DNA from: a bacterium
Lineage (GTDB): Bacteria; Actinomycetota; Acidimicrobiia; Acidimicrobiales; Bin134
Length of the DNA: 64,000 nucleotides
Assembly (NCBI GenBank): GCA_026708015.1
Contig: JAPOVT010000029.1
Location: 1-64,000 of the forward strand
Reading direction: 5' to 3'
Part shown: positions 31,339 to 42,600 of the stretch, piece by piece
Layout of the letters: every line of letters begins with the position of its first letter
Position numbering within the stretch: position 1 is the stretch's first letter
Notes under the pieces: generated by a model
What the model was told of the DNA's origin: nothing
Databases searched by the model: none
The model's input: only the letters and a program-made list of their open reading frames with translations
Position numbers and translations under genes: made by a program

Positions 31339-33675
31339 TCACCCCAGGGCGATGTCGGCGGGGCGGATGGGGATGCGGGGGAGGGGTAGGCCGGTGGCGT
31401 CTCTGACGGCGGCGGCTACGGCGGCGGATGAGGAGATGGTGGGGGGTTCGCCGATGCCTTTGGCGCCGTAGGGGGCGCCGGGTTCGGGTTGTTCTACCCA
31501 GGCGGCGATGGTCACATCCGGCATGTCGAGGGTGGTGGGGATTACGTAGTCGGTGAAGGAGGCGTTTCTTACCAGGCCGTTGTCGAGCACTATTTCTTCC
31601 ATTAGGGCTAGGCCTACTCCTTGGGCGGTGCCGCCTTCGATCTGGCCCACGGCCTGGGTGGGGTTGAGGATGCGGCCCACGTCTTGGGCGGTGGTGATGT
31701 CTCTCACTCGGACCAGGCCTAGATCGGGGTCTACGTCGGCGATCACCCGGTGGGCGGCGCAGGCGAAGGAGACGTGGGCGTTGCCCTGGCCGTTCTCGTC
31801 GAGCGTCTCGGTGGGGGCATGGTGGTACTCCACGTCGGCCTCGTAGCCAGCGCCGGCGGTCACCTGAGCCAGCAGTGCTTCTTGCTGGCCGTCCAGCGAC
31901 ACCACCAAGCCGTCGCGCAGCACTAGGCCGTCGGGGGCCACCTCCCACGCCTCGGCTACGTCGGCCAGGATCTGGTCGCGAACCGCCCGGCAGGCGGCTT
32001 GCACGGCGCCGCCTGACATCCAGGTTTGGCGGCTGGCCGAGGATGAGCCGGCCGAGCCGACGGTGGCTGTTTGGGCGGGGGCCAAGATCACCTCGTCCAC
32101 GCCCAGCTCGGTGCGGGCGATCTGCTGGGCCAGGGTCACGAACCCCTGGCCCACCTCGGCGCAGGCGCAGGTGATGGTGGCCACCCCGTGAGCCACCCGG
32201 CAGGCGGCCGATGAGTAGTCGTCGTAGCCCTCGGAGAACATGAGGTTCTTGAACCCCACGGCGAAGCCCGTTCCCCGCACGGTGTCGGCGGCGTCGGTGG
32301 TGCGGCCCGAGCCTCCGGGCAGGTCGCGGCGGTCGTCGCTTCGGGGGATGTTTGGTTCGGGGGCCCCGGCGCACTGGCGGATCACCTCGGCAACCGGGAA
32401 GGTGCCGGTGATGACCTGGCCGGTGATGAGCCGGTCGCCGGAGTCAAGCGCGTTGATCAGCCGCAGCTCAATCGGGTCCATGTCGAGCGCGGCGGCCAGC
32501 TTGTCCATCTGCGACTCGTGGCCGAAGCAGGTCTGCACCGCGCCGAAGCCCCGCATGGCCCCGCACGGCGGGTTGTTGGTGCGGGCCGCCAGCCCCACGA
32601 TGTGGGCGGAGGGCACCTTGTAGGGGCCGGCGGCGAAGCAGGAGGCGTTGGCGATGACCGCCGATGAGGTGGAGGCGTAGGCCCCGCCGTCGAGCACGAT
32701 CCGGGCCTCCACCTTCACCAGCCGCCCGTCGCGATCGGCGTGGTGGCGGTACCACATTTTGGCCGGGTGGCGGTGTACATGGCCGAAGAACGACTCGTCT
32801 CGGCTGTAGACCATCTTCACCGGCTTGCCGGTGTGCAGGGCCAAAAGGCACAGGTGGATCTGCAACGACAGGTCCTCGCGGGCGCCGAACGCCCCGCCCA
32901 CCCCAGCCAGGGTGAGGCGCACCTGCTCCTCGTCGATCCCCAGGCACGCGGCGATCTGCTCTCGGTCGACGTGCAGCCATTGGGTGGATATGAACAGCTC
33001 CACGCCGCCGTCGTCGTCGGGCAGGGCCAGGCCCGACTCGGGGCCCATGAAGGCCTGATCCTGCATGCCCACCTCGTAGGTGCCCTCCACCACCACCTCG
33101 CCGGTTGCGTCCTGGTCGCCGTGGCGGATGTTCAGTTCCCGAAAGACGTTGCCGTTGGGGTGGATGGGGGCCGCGGTGGGCGCGGCCTCGGGATCGGTCA
33201 GCGGCTCGGTGACTTCGTAGTCCACCACGATGGCCTCGGCGGCCCGGCGGGCGATGTCGGGGTGGTCGGCGGCCACCACCGCCACCGGCTCGCCCACATA
33301 GCGGACCTGCCCGTCGGCCAGCACCGGCTGGTCGGGGTGCTCGAGCCCGTAGGTGAGCCGACCGGGCACGTCGTCGGCCAACAGCACGGCGTGGACCCCG
33401 GCAGTGGCCAGCGCCGGGCCGATGTCGATGCTGCGGATATTGGCCGAGGCGTGGGGCGAGCGCAGGGTGTGGCCCCACAGAAAGTCGTCGGCCCACAGGT
33501 CGGAGGAGAAGGCGAACCGGCCCTGCACCTTGGGCACGCCGTCGGGGCGCCCCACGTCGGCGCCCACCCCCCGGGTGCCGGTGTCAACGATGGTGCCAGT
33601 ATCGACAATAGTGTCGGTGGCGCCCTCGGCCATGGAGTCGGCTGCGCCGGTGGAACCGAACGGCTCAGCGGTCAT
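31339..33675 (-). CDS. Xanthine dehydrogenase-type molybdenum-binding subunit
   Basis: 778 aa from the ATG at 33675 (4-bp overlap with the iron-sulphur gene). Family marks: KVQGRFAFSSDLWADDFLWG near 50, the GVGGAFGAREDLS loop, ARTNNPPCGAMRGFGAVQ in the middle and GAKGIGEPPTISS near the C-terminus, where the GE pair contains the catalytic Glu. The enzyme would hydroxylate a purine or other N-heterocycle using the molybdopterin cofactor. Last gene of a FAD, FeS, Mo three-gene operon. Longer upstream frames overlap the FeS gene and are excluded. Confidence 0.88.
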   Translation of the reverse strand: MTAEPFGSTGAADSMAEGATDTIVDTGTIVDTGTRGVGADVGRPDGVPKVQGRFAFSSDLWADDFLWGHTLRSPHASANIRSIDIGPALATAGVHAVLLADDVPGRLTYGLEHPDQPVLADGQVRYVGEPVAVVAADHPDIARRAAEAIVVDYEVTEPLTDPEAAPTAAPIHPNGNVFRELNIRHGDQDATGEVVVEGTYEVGMQDQAFMGPESGLALPDDDGGVELFISTQWLHVDREQIAACLGIDEEQVRLTLAGVGGAFGAREDLSLQIHLCLLALHTGKPVKMVYSRDESFFGHVHRHPAKMWYRHHADRDGRLVKVEARIVLDGGAYASTSSAVIANASCFAAGPYKVPSAHIVGLAARTNNPPCGAMRGFGAVQTCFGHESQMDKLAAALDMDPIELRLINALDSGDRLITGQVITGTFPVAEVIRQCAGAPEPNIPRSDDRRDLPGGSGRTTDAADTVRGTGFAVGFKNLMFSEGYDDYSSAACRVAHGVATITCACAEVGQGFVTLAQQIARTELGVDEVILAPAQTATVGSAGSSSASRQTWMSGGAVQAACRAVRDQILADVAEAWEVAPDGLVLRDGLVVSLDGQQEALLAQVTAGAGYEADVEYHHAPTETLDENGQGNAHVSFACAAHRVIADVDPDLGLVRVRDITTAQDVGRILNPTQAVGQIEGGTAQGVGLALMEEIVLDNGLVRNASFTDYVIPTTLDMPDVTIAAWVEQPEPGAPYGAKGIGEPPTISSSAAVAAAVRDATGLPLPRIPIRPADIALG

Positions 33676-34154
33676 GGCTGGCTCCGCTTGGTGGCCGCCA
33701 CCGAATGGACGGCGGCCAGTATCCGCCCGTAGCCGGTGCAGCGGCACAGATTTCCCGACAGGGCTTCGCGCACATCGCCGTCGCTGGGATCGGGGTCGGC
33801 TTCCAACAGGTCGTGAACGGCCACGATCAGTCCCGGGGTGCAGAAGCCGCACTGCACCGCGCCCTCGTCCACGAACGCCTCTTGCACCACCGACAGGCCG
33901 TCGCGGCCGTCGCCCAGTCCCTCCACGGTGGTGATCTCCTGGCCCGCCGCGGCCGCCGCCAGCACCAAACACGAACATGTGAGCACCCCGTCCACCAGCA
34001 CCGCGCACGAACTGCACTCGCCCTCGGTGCAGGCATTCTTGGTGCCGGTGAGCCCGAGGCGCTCCCGCAGCACGAACAGCAGGCTCTCGGTGAGATCGGC
34101 GTCGGCCACCTCGCAGTCGGCGCCGTTCACCCGCAGGGTGTAGGGATCAGGCAT
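33672..34154 (-). CDS. Xanthine dehydrogenase-type [2Fe-2S] subunit
   Basis: A 160-aa protein with both iron-sulphur motifs: CTEGECSSCAVLVDG...C near residues 42-60 (plant-ferredoxin type) and CGFCTPG...LCRCTGYG near 101-142. It relays electrons from the molybdenum to the FAD subunit. It overlaps both neighbours (8 bp with the FAD gene, 4 bp with the Mo gene). Confidence 0.9.
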   Translation of the reverse strand: MPDPYTLRVNGADCEVADADLTESLLFVLRERLGLTGTKNACTEGECSSCAVLVDGVLTCSCLVLAAAAAGQEITTVEGLGDGRDGLSVVQEAFVDEGAVQCGFCTPGLIVAVHDLLEADPDPSDGDVREALSGNLCRCTGYGRILAAVHSVAATKRSQP

Positions 34155-35013
34155 CGCCGGTGCCTCCTTCTGCGAACGCCCGCTTCAGGGCTCGGGTGGC
34201 CAGTACCGCCACCGCGTGGCGCCGGTAGGCGGCGGTGGAGCGATGGTCGTCGATGGGCGAGGAGGCTGCGGCCACCCGCGAACCGAACTCGTCGGCCACG
34301 GCGTCGTCAACATCGGCGCCGTTGTCCCAGTGGATGCGCTCGGCCACCCAGGCCTCGGCCTCTGTGGCCCGGGGGATGCCGGCGGCCACCGCGCCCAGGG
34401 CGCAGCGCACGGCCCGGGCATCGCGGTCCACCACCAGGGCGAGGCCGGCCATGGAGATCACCATGGCGTTGCGGGGGCCGATCTTCAAGAACTCCTGGCG
34501 GCCCCGGGGCCGGTCCATCTCGGCCCGCACGATCAGCTCGCCCGGTTGCAGCGACGTCCGCTTCACCCCCACCACGAACTGGTCCAAGCCCATACGGCGC
34601 TCCCCGTCGGGGCCGGCCAACACAATCTCAGCGTTGAGCGCGGCCAGCACCGGCAGGGTGTCTCCCGCCGGCGAGGCGGTGCCCAAGTTGCCCCCCAGGG
34701 TTCCGGCGTTGCGAATGGGCGGGGAGCCCACCGTGCGGGCGGCCTGGGCCAGGGCGGGGGCGGCATCAGCCAATGCCGTGGTCATCATCTCGGTGTAGGT
34801 GACCCCGCCGCCCACCACCACCCGGTTGTCGGCCACGCTCCACTGGCGCAATTCGGGCACCTGGGCCACGGCCACCACCTGGCTGGGACGGCGCAGGCCC
34901 CGGTTGATCTCCACCATGAGATCGGTGCCCCCGGCCAGCACGGTGGCGTCGGGGTGCTCGGCCAGCGCACCCAGGGCCTCGTTCAGGCTCCGGGCCACCA
35001 CCACATCGCTCAT
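34147..35013 (-). CDS. Xanthine dehydrogenase-type FAD-binding subunit
   Basis: A 288-aa protein: VLAGGTDLMVEINRGLRRP (25-43) and NAGTLGGNLGTASPAGDTLP (about 101-120) are the FAD-binding motifs of CO dehydrogenase/xanthine dehydrogenase medium subunits. It passes electrons to NAD. The start overlaps the stop of the addiction-antidote gene by 4 bp, so the metabolic operon now reads on from TA remnants. Confidence 0.88.
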   Translation of the reverse strand: MSDVVVARSLNEALGALAEHPDATVLAGGTDLMVEINRGLRRPSQVVAVAQVPELRQWSVADNRVVVGGGVTYTEMMTTALADAAPALAQAARTVGSPPIRNAGTLGGNLGTASPAGDTLPVLAALNAEIVLAGPDGERRMGLDQFVVGVKRTSLQPGELIVRAEMDRPRGRQEFLKIGPRNAMVISMAGLALVVDRDARAVRCALGAVAAGIPRATEAEAWVAERIHWDNGADVDDAVADEFGSRVAAASSPIDDHRSTAAYRRHAVAVLATRALKRAFAEGGTGDA

Positions 35014-35330
35014 CGCAGCGTCCCTGTCGATGCCCGTTCCTCCACGGACTCAAGGCGCAGCCTCAGCCCCAACGCGCTGGCAAGCTTCAGCAGCGTTGAC
35101 AAAGTGGGGTTTCCATCTTCAGACAGTGCCTCATACAGGTTGCCGCGGTTCAGTCCGGTGTCGCGGGCGAGGGCGCTCATGTTCTGCGTCTGGGCGATGT
35201 GCTTCAAGACAGCACGAATGACTGCCCCGTCTCCCTGGTCCTCTTCCGCGGCCGCCCGGAGAAGTCCTCGGACATCTCCTTCGGGCTTCACGTAGGCCGC
35301 CGAGTCAAACCTTTGGTATTCCTCAGTCAC
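35010..35330 (-). CDS. Addiction-module antidote protein (XRE HTH, HigA-like)
   Basis: A 106-aa protein with RFDSAAYVKPEGDVRGLLRAA at the front and the HTH IAQTQNMSALARDTGLNRGNLYEALSEDGNPTLSTLLKLASALGL at 46-90, the standard form of the putative addiction-module antidote family. Its usual partner, a RelE-like killer protein, is encoded just upstream but truncated (35323-35406). The gene overlaps the xanthine dehydrogenase FAD gene by 4 bp. Confidence 0.82.
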   Translation of the reverse strand: MTEEYQRFDSAAYVKPEGDVRGLLRAAAEEDQGDGAVIRAVLKHIAQTQNMSALARDTGLNRGNLYEALSEDGNPTLSTLLKLASALGLRLRLESVEERASTGTLR

Positions 35331-35406
35331 TGCATTTCACCGCTTGGCGGTCCCGCAGCCTGCGCAGCCAGCGGTCGAATGTCGCGCTGCGCAGGATCGT
35401 GGGCAT
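35323..35406 (-). pseudogene. Truncated RelE/HigB-type killer toxin
   Basis: A 27-codon frame from the ATG at 35406: MPTILRSATFDRWLRRLRDRQAVKCSD and stop. The first 23 residues match the start of addiction-module killer proteins, which are about 100 aa long; the body is deleted and the frame runs into the antidote gene with an 8-bp overlap. Confidence 0.72.
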
Positions 35407-35452
35407 GAGTCCAGTGTACGATGTACCGGACAGCGTGTGAAAAGGGTGGGAT

Positions 35453-35593
35453 TTATCGTCGCGCCCGGCGCTGCTCCGACTTGTCGTCTCTTGAAACCGG
35501 CGTCGGAATCTGAGGGTAGACGGGTCGTGGCTCGTCACGTCCTCTGGGCTTCTTGACTTGGCGCTGTCCGAAGATCATGCGCTTCTGTCCCAT
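35453..35593 (-). CDS. Possible small basic protein (46 aa)
   Basis: From the ATG at 35593, preceded by GGGAGA, a frame encodes MGQKRMIFGQRQVKKPRGRD... rich in Arg and Lys. No family is recognised and it may be spurious. Just to its right (35613-35800, minus) an open frame without a good start (ARITYRTKSDTLWRYRMRGSEG) looks like a gene remnant. Confidence 0.3.
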   Translation of the reverse strand: MGQKRMIFGQRQVKKPRGRDEPRPVYPQIPTPVSRDDKSEQRRARR

Positions 35594-35763
35594 TGGGTCT
35601 TCTCCCGTGTTGTCAGAGCACATGGCGGATGGGGGTCCCCTCGCTGCCGCGCATGCGATACCGCCACAGGGTATCCGACTTGGTGCGGTAGGTAATCCTT
35701 GCCGTCCGATGTGTGACAGAGGGCTGAGCAACAGGATGCAGGGGCACAAATTCCCCAATGATG

Positions 35764-35792
35764 TTGGAAGCAGCCCCACCTGCGGATAGGGT
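35764..35792 (+). promoter_or_regulatory. Promoter of hairpin RNA copy D
   Basis: TTGGAA (35764-35769), 17-bp spacer, TAGGGT (35787-35792), then GATCTCAATCT as in copies B and C. Confidence 0.6.
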
Positions 35793-35799
35793 GATCTCA

Positions 35800-35850
35800 A
35801 TCTTCCCCGTCTGGCCTGCTTTGCAGGGCATGACGGGGGTTTATCTTTTA
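35800..35850 (+). ncRNA. Short hairpin RNA of the NYN-linked family, copy D
   Basis: CCCCGTC (35805-35811) pairs with GACGGGG (35832-35838) around CCTGC/GCAGG, followed by TTTATCTTTT. Compared with copies A and C, one outer C-G pair is replaced by T-A on both sides, a compensatory change. The U-tract ends about 15 bp before the second NYN gene. Confidence 0.65.
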
Positions 35851-35864
35851 AGGCTTATGTTGCG

Positions 35865-36497
35865 ATGCCTAACACCCGAGTTGCCGTCTTCATCGACTAC
35901 CAGAACGTGTACCACGGTGCCCGCGACCTGTTTTTCTCTTCGGGAAGGATTCCATCGCCGCTAGGCAGCATTGATCCCCTCCGCTTCGGTGTGTTGCTCT
36001 GCGATCTCGGCAAGGTCAAAGACCCTCGTCGGGTGCTGGCGGGAGTTCGGGTATACCGCGGCCAGCCCGATAGCCGAAGCGGGATGAAACTCAGCCGGTC
36101 ATTTGACCGGCAGGTGGAAGCCTGGAAGCAGATGCCCGGCGTCACGGTTCGCACCCGGCCTCTGACGTATCACCGGACCTCGAATCCGGGACAAAAGCCC
36201 AAATGGACAGCAGAGGAAAAGGGAGTGGATGTGATGATGGCCCTGGACATCTCCATAGGGGCCCGAAACGACGTCTATGACGTCGCGATCATCGCTTCTT
36301 CTGACTCCGACTTCGTTCCTGCATTGGAGGACGCGGTGCATGTCGGCAAGCGCGTTGAAACTGCTACTTGGTGGATACCCAAGTCTCCCCGCGGCCAGCT
36401 GAGGCTCCCCGGTCGCAATATCTGGAACCATTGCCTCGACAAGAGCCAGTTCGATCTCGTGCGCGACGACACCGACTACTCTGCCGAGTCGTCATAG
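35865..36497 (+). CDS. NYN-domain (PIN-like) nuclease, copy 2
   Basis: A 210-aa paralogue of the protein at 4782-5414, the same length. D11/N14 (FIDYQNVYHGARDLF), EKGVDVMMALDISIGA, IASSDSDFVPALE and the C-terminal SPRGQLRLPGRNIWNH and DDTDY are all kept. All acidic positions expected of the NYN active site are present. Preceded by promoter and hairpin copy D. It lies between TA remnants and the carbamoylase operon, so the module is mobile relative to its surroundings. Confidence 0.85.
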   Translation: MPNTRVAVFIDYQNVYHGARDLFFSSGRIPSPLGSIDPLRFGVLLCDLGKVKDPRRVLAGVRVYRGQPDSRSGMKLSRSFDRQVEAWKQMPGVTVRTRPLTYHRTSNPGQKPKWTAEEKGVDVMMALDISIGARNDVYDVAIIASSDSDFVPALEDAVHVGKRVETATWWIPKSPRGQLRLPGRNIWNHCLDKSQFDLVRDDTDYSAESS

Positions 36498-36592
36498 TGG
36501 TTGCACTCCTGCTCCCGGCGTGGGAGGTCAAAGGATTTGGTGGAGGCCATGGCGATTCTGCGATACCTAACTGGCAAAATCTCTGGCAAACT

Positions 36593-37879
36593 ATGTCTTC
36601 TGTGGCTACTGAGATCAGCGTCGATGGTCAGGGCCTAAGCGACCGTTTGGCTGCTCTGGCTTCAATTGGCGAAATCGAGGGCACCGACGGTGCCTGTCGT
36701 TTGGCGTTGACCGACGAGGATCGCGACGGCCGCGACCTGGTGGTGACGTGGATGCGGGATCTGGGCTTGGAGATCAGCATCGACGGCATCGGCAACGTGA
36801 CCGGCACGCTGGCCGGGGCCGAGCCGGGGCCGCCGGTCATGTGCGGCAGCCACATCGACACCGTGCGCACCGGCGGGCGCTACGACGGCAACCTGGGCGT
36901 TTTGGCCGGCTTGCAGGTGATCGAGGCGGTGCAGCGGGCGGGCATCACCACCCGGCGGCCGCTGGCGGTGGGGTTCTTCACCGACGAGGAGGGCTCCCGG
37001 TTCCCGCCCGACATGCTGGGAAGCCTCGTCTACACCGGCGAGCTCCCCCTGGAGGAGGCGCTCGACATCGTGGGCACCGACGGCGCGGTGGTGGGCACCG
37101 AGCTCGACCGGATCGGCTATCGGGGCCCGGCCCCGTGTCCGTCGCCCCCGCCCCACGCCTTCATCGAACTGCACATTGAGCAGGGCCCGATCCTCGACAC
37201 CGAGGACATCGTGATCGGCGCGGTCACCGGGGTGCAGGGCATCAGCTGGACCGAGATCACCGTGGCCGGGCAGTCGAACCACGCCGGCACCACCCCGATG
37301 GACATGCGCCACGACGCTGGATGGGCCGCCACCCGCATCGCGGTGTTCGTCCACGACTTGGCCGAGGAGTTCGGCCCCCCGCAGGTATGCACCGTGGGGC
37401 GGGTGGAGCTGCACCCCAATCTCGTGAATGTGGTGGCCTCTGATGCGGTGCTGACCGTGGACATGCGCAACACCGACGATCACCTGCTCACCGAGGCCGA
37501 GGACCGCCTGGCCGCCTTCTTGGAGGAGCTGGCCGCCGAGTCGGGCACGGGGATCACCTCTCGGCGCCTGGCCCGGTTCGCCCCGGTGGAGTTCGACCCC
37601 GAGATGATCGACCGGGTGGAGCAAGCCGCCGCCGAGCTGGGGTTCAGCCACCGGCGGCTGTGCTCGGGCGCGGGCCACGACGCCCAGATGTTCGCCCCGG
37701 TGTGCCCCACCTCGATGGTGTTCGTGCCCTCCTGGGAGGGCATCAGCCACAACCCGTTCGAGCACACCGAGCCCGAGCACCTCGAAGCGGGGGCCAACGT
37801 GATGCTGCAGGTCATGCTGGAGCTGGCCGAGATCGCCGAGGTCTCGGAAGCAGATGAGAAGGCGGGGGCAACCGCATGA
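36593..37879 (+). CDS. M20-type N-carbamoyl-L-amino acid / allantoate amidohydrolase
   Basis: 428 aa from the ATG at 36593 (in-frame sequence further up overlaps the NYN gene). Binuclear metal-site motifs: GSHIDTVRTGGRYDGNLGVLAGL (about 84-106), TDEEGSRFPPDMLGS (about 130-144), FIELHIEQGPILD, and SGAGHDAQMFAP near the C-terminus. The family removes carbamoyl groups from ureido acids such as allantoate or N-carbamoyl-L-amino acids. It overlaps the next gene by 4 bp (ATGA). The context favours ureide or purine breakdown. Confidence 0.82.
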   Translation: MSSVATEISVDGQGLSDRLAALASIGEIEGTDGACRLALTDEDRDGRDLVVTWMRDLGLEISIDGIGNVTGTLAGAEPGPPVMCGSHIDTVRTGGRYDGNLGVLAGLQVIEAVQRAGITTRRPLAVGFFTDEEGSRFPPDMLGSLVYTGELPLEEALDIVGTDGAVVGTELDRIGYRGPAPCPSPPPHAFIELHIEQGPILDTEDIVIGAVTGVQGISWTEITVAGQSNHAGTTPMDMRHDAGWAATRIAVFVHDLAEEFGPPQVCTVGRVELHPNLVNVVASDAVLTVDMRNTDDHLLTEAEDRLAAFLEELAAESGTGITSRRLARFAPVEFDPEMIDRVEQAAAELGFSHRRLCSGAGHDAQMFAPVCPTSMVFVPSWEGISHNPFEHTEPEHLEAGANVMLQVMLELAEIAEVSEADEKAGATA

Positions 37880-38922
37880 GCGCCGACAACGACAGCACGC
37901 TCACCACCCACCTGGAGAGCGAAGTGACCGACGAGCGGGTGTCGCGTCTCTCCAGCAACCTGCGCGAGATCACCGTGGGCGCCGCCCAGCTCGGTCCCAT
38001 CGCCCGCGAGGAAACCCGGGCTGAGGTGGTGGAGCGGCTGCTGGCGCTTCTCCACGAGGGCCACAAGCAGGGCTGCGAGCTGGTGGTGTACCCCGAGCTG
38101 GCCCTGACCACGTTCTTCCCCCGGTGGTGGATCGACGACGTCGACGAGCTCAACAGCTTCTATGAGACCGAGATGCCCTCGCCCGAGGTCAAGCCGCTGT
38201 TCGACGAGGCGGCCCGCCTGGGGATCGGCTTCTGTCTGGGCTACGCCGAGCTGACCCCCGACGGCCACCGCTACAACACCTATCTGCTGGTGGACGGCGA
38301 GGGCAACGAGGTGGCCAAGTTCCGCAAGGTCCACATCCCCGGCCACGAGACCTACGAGCCCCAGCGCCCGTTCCAGCACCTGGAGCGGGCCTACTTCGAG
38401 CCCGCCTCCGAAACGTTCCGCACCTGGACCGCCTTTCGGGGCGAGATCGGCCTGGCCCTGTGCAACGACCGGCGCTGGCCCGAGACCTACCGGGTGATGG
38501 GCCTGGCCGACGTGGAGATGATCCTGATCGGCTACAACACCCCAATCCACTACTACCCCGATCCGTCCCAGGACTTTTTGGCCGGATTCCACAGCCGCCT
38601 GGTCATGCAGGCCGGGGCCTACCAGAACGGCACGTTCGTGGTCGGTGTGGCCAAAGGGGGCGAAGAGGAGGGGGTGGAGAGCCTGGCCGAGAGCTGCATC
38701 ATCGGCCCATCCGGCGAGGTGCTGGCCCAGGCGGCCACCGACGGCGACGAGCTGGTGGTGGCCGCCTGCAACCTCAACTGGTGCGCGGCCTACAAGAACA
38801 CGCTGTACGACTTCAGCCGCTATCGCCGCCCGGAGATGTACAAGTCGATCGCCGAGGAGATGCCGCTCGTCTTTGAGAAGCCGTACGTAGAGGGTGCGCC
38901 TATCATTGGGGAAGCGCCCTAA
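37876..38922 (+). CDS. Carbon-nitrogen hydrolase, N-carbamoyl-D-amino acid amidohydrolase-like
   Basis: A 348-aa nitrilase-superfamily protein with the Glu-Lys-Cys triad visible: VVYPELALTTFFPRW (Glu, about 74), FRKVHIPGHE (Lys, about 154) and LALCNDRRWPETYR (Cys, about 195). CNDRRWPE is typical of N-carbamoyl-D-amino acid hydrolases. It would release CO2 and ammonia from a carbamoylated amine. Translationally coupled to the M20 hydrolase, giving both carbamoylase types in one operon. Confidence 0.82.
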   Translation: MSADNDSTLTTHLESEVTDERVSRLSSNLREITVGAAQLGPIAREETRAEVVERLLALLHEGHKQGCELVVYPELALTTFFPRWWIDDVDELNSFYETEMPSPEVKPLFDEAARLGIGFCLGYAELTPDGHRYNTYLLVDGEGNEVAKFRKVHIPGHETYEPQRPFQHLERAYFEPASETFRTWTAFRGEIGLALCNDRRWPETYRVMGLADVEMILIGYNTPIHYYPDPSQDFLAGFHSRLVMQAGAYQNGTFVVGVAKGGEEEGVESLAESCIIGPSGEVLAQAATDGDELVVAACNLNWCAAYKNTLYDFSRYRRPEMYKSIAEEMPLVFEKPYVEGAPIIGEAP

Positions 38923-38949
38923 TCCCAGGGGAATCCAGGGGGGAAAGCC

Positions 38950-41505
<2,556 letters not shown>

Positions 41506-41547
41506 GCGAGACCGTCGGGGCCGAGCGGCTTATTCTTCACTCTTAAT

Positions 41548-42600
41548 ATGGACACTGGCCACCACTCCAGCACCACCCCCGGGCTGGTCTGCGCCCACCA
41601 TCACCTGTATTCCGCCCTGGCCCGGGGGATGCCCGCCCCACCCGGGGTTCCCACCGGGTTCACCGACATCCTCAAGCTGATCTGGTGGCGCCTCGACCGG
41701 GCGCTCGACCTCGACACCATCGAGTGGTCGGCCAAGCTAGGGGCGCTTGAGGCCTTGGAGGCGGGCTGCACCGCCATCGTCGACCACCACGAGTCGCCCA
41801 ACGCCATCGAGGGCTCGCTTCAGGTGATCGCCGATGCCTGCGCCGAGGTGGGGGTGCGGATCAGCTGCGCCTACGGGGTGACCGACCGCCACGGCACCGA
41901 GGGCGCTCAACGGGGATTGGCCGAGAACGAGCGGTTCCTGCGGGCTGGGGGCCGAGGCATGGTCGGGGTCCACGCCGCCTTCACCTGCTCCGACGACACG
42001 CTGGAAGCGGCCGCCGGTTTGGCCGCCGACTTGGGCACCGGGGTCCACATCCATGTGGCCGAAGGCCCGGTGGACGCCCCCGCTGCCGAGCGGCTGGAAC
42101 GGTGGAGCACCGACGAGTGGCTGCTGATCCACGGGGTGCATCTGCCCGACGACCACAAGCTGGCCGGCACCCTGGTACACAACCCCCGGTCCAACATGAA
42201 CAACGCGGTGGGCTACGCCCGCCCCACCCGGTTCGCCAACCCGGTGGCGCTGGGCACCGACGGCATCGGGGCCGACATGCTCGAGGAGTTCCGGGTGGCC
42301 TACGTCCGCCACCGGGAGGACGACGTGACCGCCACCCCCGACTCGGCCTGGGAATGGCTGGCCCAAGGCTGGGAACTGTTCCCCGAGGCCCGCTCCGATA
42401 TCGTCCGCTGGTCGTATGACCCGATCGACCCGTGGCGGCTGGCCTTCACCCCCGGCGTGCGGGCCGTCGACGTGATGGTCGACGGGGAGACGCTGCTGGC
42501 CGACGGGGTGGCCACCCGGGTGGACCCCGACGAGATCCGGGCCAAAGCCGCCGAAGCCGCCAACCGACTGTTCGCCCAATTGGAGGAGATCGACCCATGA
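41548..42600 (+). CDS. SsnA-like amidohydrolase, compact form
   Basis: A 350-aa amidohydrolase-superfamily protein with clear SsnA resemblance: [17 protein letters not shown] (metal His), [45 protein letters not shown] and [15 protein letters not shown] (metal Asp). Typical SsnA is about 440 aa; this one lacks most of the N-terminal beta-sandwich segment, so the barrel starts almost at once. Sits beside the XdhD-like gene exactly as ssnA does in enterobacterial purine clusters. Overlaps the next gene by 4 bp. Confidence 0.82.
   Translation: MDTGHHSSTTPGLVCAHHHLYSALARGMPAPPGVPTGFTDILKLIWWRLDRALDLDTIEWSAKLGALEALEAGCTAIVDHHESPNAIEGSLQVIADACAEVGVRISCAYGVTDRHGTEGAQRGLAENERFLRAGGRGMVGVHAAFTCSDDTLEAAAGLAADLGTGVHIHVAEGPVDAPAAERLERWSTDEWLLIHGVHLPDDHKLAGTLVHNPRSNMNNAVGYARPTRFANPVALGTDGIGADMLEEFRVAYVRHREDDVTATPDSAWEWLAQGWELFPEARSDIVRWSYDPIDPWRLAFTPGVRAVDVMVDGETLLADGVATRVDPDEIRAKAAEAANRLFAQLEEIDP

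Noticed and set aside
31256..33496. Long Arg/Pro-rich minus-strand frames inside the xanthine dehydrogenase gene
   Set aside because: They are other frames of the Mo-subunit gene, with biased composition and no domain.
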